A stretch of DNA of 64,000 nt from Paracoccus everestensis (GTDB taxonomy: Bacteria > Pseudomonadota > Alphaproteobacteria > Rhodobacterales > Rhodobacteraceae). The stretch lies in assembly GCF_021491915.1 (NCBI RefSeq), contig NZ_CP090836.1, positions 1,350,501 through 1,414,500 on the forward strand, given 5' to 3'. The position numbers and the translations under genes are program-made. The stretch's first letter is position 1, and every line of letters begins with the position of its first letter. Under the pieces are notes generated by a model. It had not been told where the DNA came from, searched no databases, and saw only the letters and a program-made list of their open reading frames with translations. Shown here piece after piece: positions 19,323 through 28,427 of the stretch.

Positions 19323-20461
19323 TACTCGGAGTCCTGCGGCAGCCGAATTTGGTGACTTGACGGCTGGGTTTGGAACGATTCAGCTACGCCTATGATCCGC
19401 CCCGGCTTTCTTTCCTCAGCAGACCGCCTCGAGCTTGAGGCGTGCGTGCGTCGTCAGCGCGAGGACCACGGCATTGCCCGCCGGGCAAATGCGATCCTGC
19501 TGCTCGACGACGGGGAAAGCTGTGCCCGGATCGCAAAATTTCTCTATCTGGACGACGATACCATTCGGGGCTGGCATAAAACCTACCTGCAAGATGGTTG
19601 GGATGCGCTTGCCTACGACGGCTGGAAAGGCGGCCAGTCCCGTATGACGCAGGCACAGGAGACTGCGCTGTGCGCATGGCTGCAAGTGCGCTTCTGTCGC
19701 TCGACGGTCGAGATCAGGGCTCACCTCGCGGCTGAGTGCGGTCTGAACTACTCCCATTCTGGCTGCATCAAACTTCTCGCCCGACTGGGCTTTGAATACC
19801 GCAAGCCCAAGCCTCTGCCGCGCGTGGCATCTGCGGAAAAGCAGACAGCTTTCATCGCATTCTACGAACGCCTGATGCGTGAGTTACCAGCAGATGAAGC
19901 CGTCTACTTCGCCGATGCGGTGCATCCGGAATACCAGACCAAGCCTGCATTCGGCTGGGTGAAGGTGGGATCAAATCCAGCGGTTCTCAGCACAGCAGGG
20001 CGCGGTCGTGTGAACATTCATGGGGCTGTAAACCTCGAAACTTTCGATGCACCCTTTGTCGAGCCCACAACCGTCGACGGGGTCAGTGCCGTGCAGCTTC
20101 TCACCAAGATCGAGGAGCGCAACCCTGACAAGCGCATCATTCATGTCATCTGGGACAACGCTGCCTACCACAAAGGACCCGATGTCAGAGCCTTCCTCGC
20201 CAAGACAGCTTGCCGTATCCATCTGATCCAGCTGCCACCCTATTGCCCTCATCTCAATCCGATTGAGCGGCTTTGGGCTGTCTTGCATCAATACGTTACC
20301 CACAACCGCTACTACCCAAGTCAGAAGCAGTTCGCCGACGCCATCCTTGCATTCATGCGTGAAACCATCCCGCAGGAATGGACAAAATTCCGCGACAAGG
20401 TCTCTGACAACTTCCGCGTCATAACCCACGAGAACTTTCGGGTTTTGCAGTAGAAGCGGTA
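19323..20461 (+). mobile_element. IS630-family insertion sequence (first copy)
   Basis: About 1,139 bp between TA dinucleotides at 19321-19322 and 20462-20463. The ends form an imperfect inverted repeat beginning TAC (left TACTCGGAGTCCTGC, right end read inward TACCGCTTCTACTGC). It carries one uninterrupted transposase frame. It sits 50 bases after nrdJ and splits a 21-bp tandem repeat. Confidence 0.8.
19392..20453 (+). CDS. IS630-family transposase, single frame
   Basis: 353-residue DDE transposase that cuts and joins the element ends. The N-terminal helix-turn-helix part contains REDHGIARRANAILLLDDG and DDDTIRGWHKTYL; the catalytic core has VYFADAVHPEYQ (first Asp), VIWDNAAYHKG (second Asp) and LPPYCPHLNPIERLW (Asn and the catalytic Glu). 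It appears complete, so the element may be active. It is unrelated at the protein level to the frameshifting IS630 element at 22980. Confidence 0.9.
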   Translation: MIRPGFLSSADRLELEACVRRQREDHGIARRANAILLLDDGESCARIAKFLYLDDDTIRGWHKTYLQDGWDALAYDGWKGGQSRMTQAQETALCAWLQVRFCRSTVEIRAHLAAECGLNYSHSGCIKLLARLGFEYRKPKPLPRVASAEKQTAFIAFYERLMRELPADEAVYFADAVHPEYQTKPAFGWVKVGSNPAVLSTAGRGRVNIHGAVNLETFDAPFVEPTTVDGVSAVQLLTKIEERNPDKRIIHVIWDNAAYHKGPDVRAFLAKTACRIHLIQLPPYCPHLNPIERLWAVLHQYVTHNRYYPSQKQFADAILAFMRETIPQEWTKFRDKVSDNFRVITHENFRVLQ

Positions 20462-20483
20462 TATCGCCATAATTTTTCCTTTT

Positions 20484-20898
20484 GACAGGCAAAAGGTTTC
20501 TTTCGGACGTGAGAGGAAGTTGTGGCTGGCGCTATCACTTAATAATCCCGCCTGCCACAATACCCTGCTTGAAGCGGGGTTTTGGCTCGCGTCAGACGGC
20601 CTATAGCGAAGGGGTGCAGTGATGGCTCCAAGCCCAACAGAATATACAGGCACGCCGCAGCACAGTGCTGGGCAAAGTATGTGCAACGAAGGTCGGCTCG
20701 TACCGGCCAACCATGCTCTGTCATGTGCTGCAAAGGAGCCCGCGAAACGAAGCTTAAGATTCGGAACGACAAGATTGTGGTGGCGTAGTCAGTTGTGCGG
20801 GACGTAACTACCCTTCGATGCACTTGTCATAGGTAGATTTGGCTTAATCTGCCCCCTCTATCATCGTGAAGTTGGAGTATTGCAGGTGGGATTTTGCA
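20484..20898. other. Intergenic stretch without a recognisable gene
   Basis: Only short unconvincing frames. It holds a small inverted repeat (CCTTTT...AAAAGG at about 20478-20496) and a terminator-like stem on the plus strand, CCCTGCTTGAAGCGGGG followed by TTTT, at about 20563-20584. Probably the remains of sequence between insertions. Confidence 0.5.
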
Positions 20899-21358
20899 AT
20901 GGCGAAGTCCCCGAAAGATACTAAACGTCCGATAATGAAAACTGGCCCGAATAAGGGGGAGAACCGCTTTCGAAACGAGGACGGGAGATGGAGAGCCAAG
21001 CGCTCCGATGCGCGCAAACCGCGTCCAGCCAGGGTAACTCAGAGAGCGAAAAAAATGTGCTTTCTTACTACCGCGGCATGCAAAATGCGTGGCCTTCCAG
21101 ACAATTGCTACGAACTTCGAGTGCTTCGCCGTTTTTAGAGATGATGTTTTGGTTAGGTCTGGCGAAGGGCGCGCTTTGGTGAAGGAGTATTACAGAGACG
21201 CGCCCAGGCGAGTTCCGCTTGCCAAATTGAACGGCGAACAGGACAATGTCTGGCGCGAGATCCAATCGACGATCGACCACATTGAACAAGGTGATTACTT
21301 GGCTGCCATCGCAGCCTATCGATTTATATTCGAACGCCTGCGCGGCATGGCCGATTAA
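20899..21358 (+). pseudogene. CFI-box-type small protein, frameshifted
   Basis: Frame one (ATG 20899) gives a basic lysine/arginine-rich leader and MCFLTTAACKMRGLPDN then CYELRVLRRF before a TAG. Frame two continues at once with FRDDVLVRSGEGRALVKEYY and runs to 21358. Joined, they read like the C-terminal CFI-box module (family pattern CFIATACYG...LREFRDEVL...GRAFVALYY). The break falls in the T5 run at 21132-21136. One missing T restores the frame, so this is a pseudogene, a sequencing slip, or a frameshift site. The module's function is unknown. It lies between two insertion sequences and is poorer in GC than the core genes. Confidence 0.65.
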
Positions 21359-21515
21359 AATTACTGTTGGTAATGCGTTGATATGTAGATCAGCGTAGGC
21401 GAGGCCGTTGCCGTTCGGGGCTGTCCAAGAGAGGAAAAGCCATTCTTATCTATCCTAACTCTCGATGAAATGCTGCAGGTATCGCCAATGACGCTCGTCG
21501 GAATGATCCCGCCTA

Positions 21516-22977
21516 ATACTACAGTTGCGGTTTATATGGGTTTGTGGTTCCCCTGCCATGATATCGCTTAGCGGGAACTGGGTGGTATGTCTGTTGCGGA
21601 CTGGACGGGAACACTGCTCGACTGGCAAGCCGCGCTCAAGGAATTGAGAGAGATCATTGCGCCGGCATTTAGGCGCCGCGAGCAGCAGCAATCGGCAAGC
21701 GCCTTCATCGATGGTGTGCTTTCGGGAGCCGAGCGCAAGACCGGCTGGATGTTGGCGGAAGAGGCCGGCTTTGAGCGTCCTTACTGCATCCAGTCGCTTC
21801 TGGGTCGATCCTCCTGGTCGGCCGATGATCTCTGCCGCCTGGTGAGATGCTATGCAATCCAGGCGCTTAGCGATCCGGACGGGGTGCTGGTGGTGGATGA
21901 AACCGGGTTCTTGAAGAAGGGGACCGCATCTGCCGGTGTGGCGCGCCAGTATTCGGGAACGGCCGGGCGGGTTGAGAACTGCCAGATCGGTGTCTTTGCC
22001 GCTTATGCCAGCCGCTTTGGGCATGCGCTTGTTGATCGGCGCCTGTATTTGCCCAAGGTCTGGGCCGAAGATGCGGCGCGTCGGGCAAAGGCGCATATTC
22101 CAGAGGACGTGGCCTTCGCCACCAAGCCGGCGATGGCACGCGAGATGATCGCCCGTCTTCTGGATGAAGGCACTCCTTGCCGCTTTGTCCTGGCCGATGC
22201 CGTTTATGGATCGGATCGCCAGTTTCGGCGCGTGCTGGAGATGCGCAAGCAGTCTTATGTCTTGGCAGTGCGTTCCACCCACATGGTGCGCTTCTTTCAA
22301 GACGAGATGCTCATCCAGACCGATCCGGCGACGCTCTTCGCAGCGCTTGACGCGGACATGTGGCATGGCTGTGCAGCAGGGGAAGGTGCAAAAGGTCCGC
22401 GTCTTTACCACTGGGCTCGCCTGCCGCTGGGAACGGCGCGAGAGAACGGGTTTGAGCGCTGGATGCTGGCGCGCAGGAGCCGCCATGATCCAGAGGCAGT
22501 GGCCTATTGCTTCGCCTTTGCTCCGGCCGGCACACCGCTTGCCGAGCTTGCCGCAGCAGCTGGGCTGCGTTGGATGATCGAGGAATGCTTTCTGCGCGCC
22601 AAGGATGATCTGGGGCTCGATCATTGTGAGGCCCGCTCCTGGCACGGCTGGCACCGGCATATGAGCCTGGTGATGGCAGGGGCGGCGTTTCTCGCCGGGC
22701 TGACCGCAGAGCAGCGCCGTCACGCTTGGGGAAAACCGAACAAAACGAGTCCAGCGCTCCAACTCAGCGTCGCATGAGCTTTGTTCGTGCCGAGCTTTAC
22801 ACCACGCCGACATATCTCACGACATCAGAAGTTCTGCGCTTGGTGGAGCGCGGCTCATCCTCAGCCGCGCTCCACCAACCGAAGTCATTCTGCCATGGTC
22901 ATTCTGGCGCCGACAACATTAGGCCAATCCAGCAAACGCGCATCGGAGAAGACGCGCATGAAATGAAACTGTAGTGT
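21516..22977 (+). mobile_element. IS701-family insertion sequence, complete
   Basis: 1,462 bp with inverted ends: left ATACTACAGTT, right end read inward ACACTACAGTT. TA dinucleotides at 21514-21515 and 22978-22979 flank it, and the rejoined target reads CTAG. It contains an intact transposase gene. About 200 bp of its right end is duplicated at 28227-28425. Confidence 0.85.
21587..22777 (+). CDS. IS701-family transposase
   Basis: 396-residue transposase of the IS701/IS4-like DDE type. The core shows VLVVDETGFLKKGTASAGVA (first Asp), FVLADAVYGSDRQFRRVLE (second Asp) and WMIEECFLRAKDDLGLDH (catalytic Glu region), then SWHGWHRHMSLVMAGAAFL, typical of the family. No frameshift is seen, so it may be active. 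About 200 bases of non-coding IS sequence follow before the right tip. Confidence 0.92.
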   Translation: MSVADWTGTLLDWQAALKELREIIAPAFRRREQQQSASAFIDGVLSGAERKTGWMLAEEAGFERPYCIQSLLGRSSWSADDLCRLVRCYAIQALSDPDGVLVVDETGFLKKGTASAGVARQYSGTAGRVENCQIGVFAAYASRFGHALVDRRLYLPKVWAEDAARRAKAHIPEDVAFATKPAMAREMIARLLDEGTPCRFVLADAVYGSDRQFRRVLEMRKQSYVLAVRSTHMVRFFQDEMLIQTDPATLFAALDADMWHGCAAGEGAKGPRLYHWARLPLGTARENGFERWMLARRSRHDPEAVAYCFAFAPAGTPLAELAAAAGLRWMIEECFLRAKDDLGLDHCEARSWHGWHRHMSLVMAGAAFLAGLTAEQRRHAWGKPNKTSPALQLSVA

Positions 22978-22979
22978 TA

Positions 22980-24034
22980 GAGCGCGTTGCGTCTAATCGG
23001 TTTCATATCCGGCGGCTTTGAAGAAATTGTAGCATTCCTCATCGGTGAAAAGATCGCAGACCTGCCCGACGGCGTGCCAGAGAGCCTCGTAGGTTCGCGC
23101 GGCGGCTCTCCGGATCAGGGCCTTGAGCTTTGCGAAGGCCATCTCGATCGGGTTCAGATCCGGACTGTAGGGAGGCAAGAACAAGAACCACGCGCCAACG
23201 GCGCTCATAGTCGCCGCTGCCTTGGGACTCTTGTGCGATGACAGGTTATCCAGAATGATCACATCGCCGGGTCGCAGTGTCGGGGCCAGTTGGGTTTCGA
23301 CATAGAGCTCGAACAGTTCGCGGTTCATGGCACCGTCGATCACCCAGGGCGCATCCAGCCGGTCATGGCGCAGGGCGGCGATGAAGGTCTGGGTGTTCCA
23401 GTGGCCGAAGGGCGCATGGTCGACAAGGCGCGCGCCTTTTGGAGACCATCCGGTGGTCTTGGCCATGTTCGTCTTCAGCGACGTCTCGTCGATGAAACCA
23501 AGGCGCGTCAACGCGCTGCGCATGAACGGTTGGCGTCGTGTGATCCAGATATGGCGTGCCTGCCGGATCTCAGGCCGCTTCTGCTCGAGGGCTTGCAGGT
23601 CTTTTTTTGTGTGTCAGCCCGAGACCGCGCAAAAACCGCCAAACCGAGACACGGTGAATGGCGATGCCGTGATGATCCGCAAGTTCGCCGACCAGGTCGT
23701 TCAGCGTCAGATCGGGCTTCGCCTTCATGCGCGCGGTGATCCAGTCCCCCACACCAACCAATTTGCCATGACCACCACCATGGCCTTGGGCACGCGGAGC
23801 TAACCCGCCCGTCTCGCGCTTCAGGATCACCATGTCGTTGACGAACTTCACCGAAACCCGGAACCGCGCAGCGGCTGAACGGTGCGAGTTCCCTTCCTCC
23901 ACAAACGCCACAACGCGCTCTCGGAGCGCCATAGGATGCGGTCTGCCCATATCATCCCTCCACCTGTCATGCAGGCAGGGAATCACAGATCAAGCCACAG
24001 GGGTATCCTGAATCGGGAAAGCCGCAATACGCTC
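22980..24034 (-). mobile_element. IS630-family element inserted at the IS701 tip
   Basis: 1,055 bp between TA at 22978-22979 and TA at 24035-24036. Ends read inward GAGCGCGTTGCG and GAGCGTATTGCG. The left TA is the same TA that borders the IS701 element, so this IS inserted exactly at the outer edge of IS701. It carries a two-frame transposase. Confidence 0.88.
22993..23950 (-). CDS. IS630-family transposase made by frameshift
   Basis: Two overlapping frames. The first (from ATG 23950) holds the helix-turn-helix region MGRPHPMALRERVVAFVEEG and ends LGLTHKKRPASP. The second (to 22993) holds the DDE core: LGFIDETSLKTNM, VIILDNLSSHKS and LPPYSPDLNPIEMAF. They meet at a run of seven A on the coding strand (T7 at 23602-23608), the usual slippery site for a programmed shift in this group. 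Both halves look intact, so the element is probably functional. Coordinates cover the fused product. Confidence 0.85.
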
Positions 24035-25461
24035 TAGGCGATCACTCCCACGGCATGAAGGCAGACGCCGAGGCCCGCCGCCCCGGCAAGCACCGTTGTC
24101 ATCCCAAGCTTCAGCCGGAACACGGCAACAAGGGCGAGCACGGACAGCACCGCCGCGATCCAGTCGATGGAGCCTGGGACCGGCAGTTCCATGGACAGGG
24201 GGCCGGCCTCGATCCGCCGCACTTCGCGCCAGATTACATGGACCGCGAACCAGATCGCCAGGTTCAGGATCACGCCCACCACCGAAGCCGTGACGGCCGT
24301 CAGGGCCGCGGACAAGGCCCGGTTGGCCCGCAGCCGCTCCATATAGGGGGCGCCCAGGAAGATGAAGGCAAAGCAGGGCGCGAAGGTGACCCAGGTGGTC
24401 AGCAACCCTCCCAGTGTCCCTGCCAGAAGCGCGCTTTCCCATCCGGCGTCGCGGAACGCGCCCAGAAAGCCCACGAATTGCAGCACCATGATCAGCGGCC
24501 CCGGCGTGGTTTCGGCCATGCCCAGGCCGTCCAGCATCTCTCCGGGGTGGAGCCAGCCATAGGTTCCGACCGCCTCTTGCGCGACATAGGCCAGGACCGC
24601 ATAGGCGCCGCCAAAGGTCACAACCGCCATCTTCGAGAAGAACAGCGCAATCTGTGCAAAGACATTGCCTTGCCCCAGGACAAGGACCAGAACGGCCACC
24701 GGCAGCAGCCACAGGATCAGCGCCGCCCCACCCGCCATCAGCGCACCACGCCGCGCCGCAGCCGGCATTTCGGCCATCTCCTCGCCAAGCAGCGTTTCGG
24801 CATCGTCGACATGGACCCCGCCGACCGACCCATGGCCGCCCGCCGGCGCAAAGGCGCGAAAGCCGGTCCGGGCACCCAGATAGCCGATCACCCCGGCCGT
24901 CAGCACAATCAGCGGAAAGGGCGCATCGAAGGCGAAGATGGCGACAAAGGACAGCGCCGCGATCAGGCGCATGGCGTTGTTCCTCAGGGCTCGCCGGCCG
25001 ATGCGGACCACGGCTTGCAGCACGATGGCCAGGATGGCTGCCTTGAGGCCGAAGAACAGCGCCTCCACCAGGCCCACGTCCCCATACAGGGCGTAAAGCC
25101 AGCTCAGCGCCATGATCGCGACCATACCGGGCAGCACGAACAGCCCGCCCGCGATCAAGCCCCCGCGCGTCCCGTGCAGGAGCCAGCCGATATAGGTGGC
25201 AAGCTGCTGCGCCTCGGGTCCGGGAAGAAGCATACAGAAGTTCAGCGCGTGCAGGAACCGCCCGTCGCCGATCCACCGCTTTTCCTCGACAAGGATGCGG
25301 TGCATCACAGCGATCTGCCCGGCCGGCCCGCCAAAGGACAAAAGCGCGATCCGCGCCCAGGTGCGGGTGGCCTCGGCAAGGGTGGGAAATGGGGGCCGAG
25401 AGGCATGGGCAGCGGGCTTGCCGGGCACGCCCGGTTCAGGCGCAGTCCTGGCATCGGTCAT
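24034..25461 (-). CDS. chrA: Chromate transporter ChrA
   Basis: Inner-membrane efflux protein expelling chromate. The 475 residues form the long bidomain type: two homologous halves each with many membrane helices. Half one has LLSFGGPAGQIAVMH (about 41-55) and LLPGPEAQQLATYIGW; half two has MAVVTFGGAYAVLAYVAQEA (about 290) and TTPGPLIMVLQFVGFLGA (about 322). Its ATG overlaps the chrB stop by 4 bases. The stop TAG combines the TA target duplication with the terminal base of the adjacent IS630 element; the rejoined pre-insertion sequence also gives TAG, so the protein end is probably native. Confidence 0.93.
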   Translation of the reverse strand: MTDARTAPEPGVPGKPAAHASRPPFPTLAEATRTWARIALLSFGGPAGQIAVMHRILVEEKRWIGDGRFLHALNFCMLLPGPEAQQLATYIGWLLHGTRGGLIAGGLFVLPGMVAIMALSWLYALYGDVGLVEALFFGLKAAILAIVLQAVVRIGRRALRNNAMRLIAALSFVAIFAFDAPFPLIVLTAGVIGYLGARTGFRAFAPAGGHGSVGGVHVDDAETLLGEEMAEMPAAARRGALMAGGAALILWLLPVAVLVLVLGQGNVFAQIALFFSKMAVVTFGGAYAVLAYVAQEAVGTYGWLHPGEMLDGLGMAETTPGPLIMVLQFVGFLGAFRDAGWESALLAGTLGGLLTTWVTFAPCFAFIFLGAPYMERLRANRALSAALTAVTASVVGVILNLAIWFAVHVIWREVRRIEAGPLSMELPVPGSIDWIAAVLSVLALVAVFRLKLGMTTVLAGAAGLGVCLHAVGVIA

Positions 25462-26297
25462 GGCGCGGCTCCGGTCTTGGCATTGGGCCAGTTGTGGGTC
25501 TCGCCCGTGGCATCCCGTGCCCAGCGATAGAAGGCATCATAGACCAGCATTCCGGCCTCGAGTTGTTCAAGATCGTCGGCATACATCCGCGACAGGCCCA
25601 GCGAGGCGGCAAGCAGACCGGCTGCCTCGGGCGCAAGATTAAGGCGCGCGGTATCCGCGCCCCGGACGATGGTAGCCAGCCTGTCCAAGGCCGGAAGGGA
25701 CAGTCCCAACTCCATCAGCAGGACATCAAAGGTGCAAAGCTCTCCGCGATGGCTCCAGAAGGTGTCTTCGATATCATAGGCCATGCCGCCCCACTGCTCG
25801 GCCACCGCCATGACCTCCGAGGGTGCGACGTAAAGAAACACCGCTCTCGGATCGACAAAGCGGCGGATGAGCCAGGGGCAGGCAATCCGGTCGATCTTGG
25901 GCCGCGCCCGGGTGACCCAGACCGTGCGGCCCTGATCGTCCCGCTTCGTGATCCTGCCGGGATTGACCCGGGGCAGCCCGGCTGCGGTCCAGGCGGCTTG
26001 CCCACCCTCCAGATACTCGGCCGAAAGCCCGAGGTGACGCAGCCACGCGGCCGCGCCCTGGCTCCGCCCATGCCCTTCGGCGCAGACCACGACCACGGCC
26101 TGGCCGGCCAGCACCCCGGCAAGACGTCCAAGCTCGTCGGAGCACAGATCCGCTTCGTTCAGCGGCCGGGCACCCGGCAGCAGGCGCGGTTCCGAGCCGC
26201 GCAGGGCTTCGCGCCGAACATCGAGAATGACGGGACATCGGGGCGTCCCGATCAGCTTTGACAGTTTCTCGGCAGTTATGGCATCAGACGCGGCCAT
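25458..26297 (-). CDS. chrB: Chromate resistance protein ChrB, rhodanese-ChrB fusion
   Basis: 279 residues. An N-terminal rhodanese-like domain (about 10-110: CPVILDVRREALRG, then VVVVCAEGHGRSQGAAA with the active-site-type cysteine) is followed by the ChrB domain (about 135-270: ACPWLIRRFVDPRAVFLY, GGMAYDIEDTFWSHRGELCT). In other bacteria ChrB senses chromate and promotes chrA expression. ATG 26297 is chosen for its GGGGGA ribosome site; an in-frame ATG at 26336 exists. It is coupled to chrA. It is flanked on both sides by IS material, consistent with acquisition as a resistance cassette. Confidence 0.9.
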   Translation of the reverse strand: MAASDAITAEKLSKLIGTPRCPVILDVRREALRGSEPRLLPGARPLNEADLCSDELGRLAGVLAGQAVVVVCAEGHGRSQGAAAWLRHLGLSAEYLEGGQAAWTAAGLPRVNPGRITKRDDQGRTVWVTRARPKIDRIACPWLIRRFVDPRAVFLYVAPSEVMAVAEQWGGMAYDIEDTFWSHRGELCTFDVLLMELGLSLPALDRLATIVRGADTARLNLAPEAAGLLAASLGLSRMYADDLEQLEAGMLVYDAFYRWARDATGETHNWPNAKTGAAP

Positions 26298-26432
26298 GCG
26301 TCCCCCGGGATCAGAGAGAATGGGTGGAACGCGCACTTTGGCTGGCGCCTCGTGGGAGGCGCAGGCCCCATGTCGACGAGTAAAAATGGGAAGCCCCCTG
26401 ACGTCAACCCGTCACGCGTCGATCATGTGTCA

Positions 26433-26826
26433 CCCGAACTGACAAACTGACCCCCTGACGACTCTAGGAACTGACCCCCTCGGATCTGCCGAGAGGAGGG
26501 ACAGATGAGGAGCGGTGCTTCAGAGTTTCCAGCGCGATCGCGGTCGATGCGGGGAGAGGAGATGCTTCAAGGCAGAGGAGGTGGCCGCGATGATGCGGCT
26601 GCATAAACTGGGCTGGGTGGCGAAGCGGCTGTCGAAGGAGTTCGGCTGCGCCCGCAATACGGTCCGACGCTATGTGGATGCCGGTGGCGTTGTTTCTTAC
26701 ACCAAGCCGGTGCACAAGACGACCTTCGACGGGCTTGATGACTGACTGCGTGAGCAGTTTTTTCGGCATGGCGGCAATGCCGATGTCATCCGGCAGGAGC
26801 TGTCCAGTGAGCATGGTGTCGCTTAG
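26433..26826 (+). pseudogene. IS21-family istA 5' remnant
   Basis: The frame from about 26515 reads AEEVAAMMRLHKLGWVAKRL then CARNTVRRYVDAGG, the helix-turn-helix start of an IstA transposase. A TGA at about 26743-26745 interrupts it and the same frame continues LREQFFRHGGNADVIRQELS before a second stop at 26826. The catalytic core is gone. Upstream, AACTGACCCCCT-type repeats (about 26440-26480) look like IS21 end repeats. Confidence 0.7.
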
Positions 26827-26870
26827 CGCGCATTGGCCCTGTCCCGTATTTGTGCTGCTCTGGTGCTCGT

Positions 26871-28171
26871 TCAGGCTGCTTGGCGCTCAAGGGCCAAGGG
26901 GGTTTTTCCTCCCGATGCTGAATGCCGACGGCGCGAGTTATAAAAGCCGTTGATGTATTGGAAGATGGCTGTCTCAGCCTGGCGACGCGTTTCCCACGAC
27001 CTGCGCCCGATCAGTTCGGCCTTGATGGTTTTGAAGAAGGTTTCGGCGGCAGCGTTCTGCGCCTTTGAAAGATCCACAGGATCGGTCAATCCCCTGGCGC
27101 GGACCGCCTTGAACTCATGGCAGTTGCCTTTGCCGCTCAGCGACGCTTGCAGGCCATGTTCGCGCGGGACCTTCCGGTAGTCATGCGAACAGTGTTGCGA
27201 GCCGCGTCAGCTCGTGGAAGACGCGGCCCCGCGGCGGTGATCGCAGGGCGATGGCCATTCTCAATGCCCGGATCGCCAGATCGCGTTTCCTGCGGTTGGC
27301 TCGCGGCCCAGCCGATCACGCGCCGGCAGTGCAGGTCCAGGAGCGAGGCCATGTCCGCCACCGGTCCGAGGACCATGGTCGAGCGCCAGATGCAGCCAAC
27401 CCTCGCGGGTCCAGATGTAGCTGATGTCGCCCGCCCATGTCGCTGCGCGGTCTTTCGGTTCTGGTCGGGCCGATCTGCCATGAAGTCACGATCCAAGCCG
27501 GGTTCGGCGCGATGTTGAAAGTATGATCGCTGTCCGTGGTCGCCTTGAATTTGCGCGTTCTTTCAACGACGATCCCGTTCTCCCGCATCAGTCGCCCGCC
27601 CCGGCGATGGCCTACATCGATGCCACCTTCCTTCAGGTTTCCGGTCATCCGCGGGCGGCCATCGCGGCCCAGGCTCAGACGCGACTGTTCCTTGACAGGG
27701 GCCCAGAACAACCCTGTCCATGCGCTGCCAGCGACTGGCCGGGCGGCTGCAAAAGGCCCGCAGCCCGCGGGGGCTGACATTCCTCACCTGGCACAGCCGG
27801 TCGATCGGGAAGGCCCCACGCTGCTCTTCGACGAACCTGAACCGCACGGCTTTTGGCTCGCGAAGAACTGGGTGGCTTTTTTCCAGGATCTCCCCCTTTC
27901 GCCGGGGAAACAATCCCCCAGACTGTTTCGCGGATCCGGCTCAAATCCTTGAGGATGCGGATCTCGCGCCCAAGCCGTTATTCTCCGGGCAAGCTCGCGG
28001 TCCTCTGCTGAGACCACATCCGTGTCGCGATGGGCGTTCCCCCATGGGTTCAAGGTCGACACGCCGGCCCCCAGATCATCCGCAATCTGACGTCGCGAAA
28101 GCCCGCTCGTCCGTGCAATGCGCACCGCATCCTTGCGAAACTCATCCGTCCTGCCTGTGCCCAGGGTTCAT
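26871..28171 (-). pseudogene. Degenerate IS3-family element (orfA-orfB wreck)
   Basis: Read on the minus strand from ATG 28171: MNPGHRQDEFRKDAVRIART, then SGLSRRQIADDLGAGVSTLN (OrfA helix-turn-helix). Scattered OrfB pieces follow in different frames: RENGIVVERTRKFKATTDSD, LDLHCRRVIGWA, and a C-terminal piece NAAAETFFKTIKAELIGRRS with RRQAETAIFQYINGFYN. At least four frameshifts separate them, so no transposase can be made. It abuts the IS701 right-end fragment. Confidence 0.8.
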
Positions 28172-28226
28172 CTCCTTTGCCGCACATTGTGCTATCAAAG
28201 GAGCGCCACCAAGCCGCGACAGGTCC

Positions 28227-28427
28227 AGCTTTGTTCGTGCCGAGCTTTACACCACGCCGACATATCTCACGACATCAGAAGTTCTGCGCTTGGTGGCGCG
28301 GCTCATCCTCAGCCGCGCTCCACCAACCGAAGTCATTCTGCCATGGTCATTCTGGCGCCGACAACATCAGGCCAATCCAGCAAACGCGCATCGGAGAAGA
28401 CGCGCATGAAATGAAACTGTAGTGTTA
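28227..28427 (+). repeat. Right-end fragment of the IS701 element (direct repeat)
   Basis: 201 bases nearly identical to 22777-22979. Differences are a 2-base deletion (GGTGGAGCGCGG to GGTGGCGCGG) and one substitution. It ends with the same CTGTAGTGT tip and TA. The rest of the element is absent. Together with 22777-22979 it brackets the second IS630 element, chrBA and the IS wrecks as direct repeats 5.4 kb apart. Confidence 0.9.

Larger units (their letters stand above)
19304..20483. repeat. 18-bp direct repeats flanking the first IS630 element
   Basis: GCCATAATTTTTCCTTTT occurs at 19304-19321 and again at 20466-20483 in the same orientation. Removing the IS and one TA leaves a tandem repeat of a 21-bp unit, so the element appears to have landed in a pre-existing A/T-rich repeat rather than created it. 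Confidence 0.7.

Noticed and set aside
19304..20483. 18-bp direct repeats as target duplication of the IS630 element
   Set aside because: IS630 elements duplicate only TA, and TA dinucleotides flank the inverted ends correctly; the 18-mers belong to an older tandem repeat.
24055..25530. Long plus-strand frame of 491 codons
   Set aside because: Antisense to chrA; rich in His, Gln and Arg with no membrane or domain pattern.
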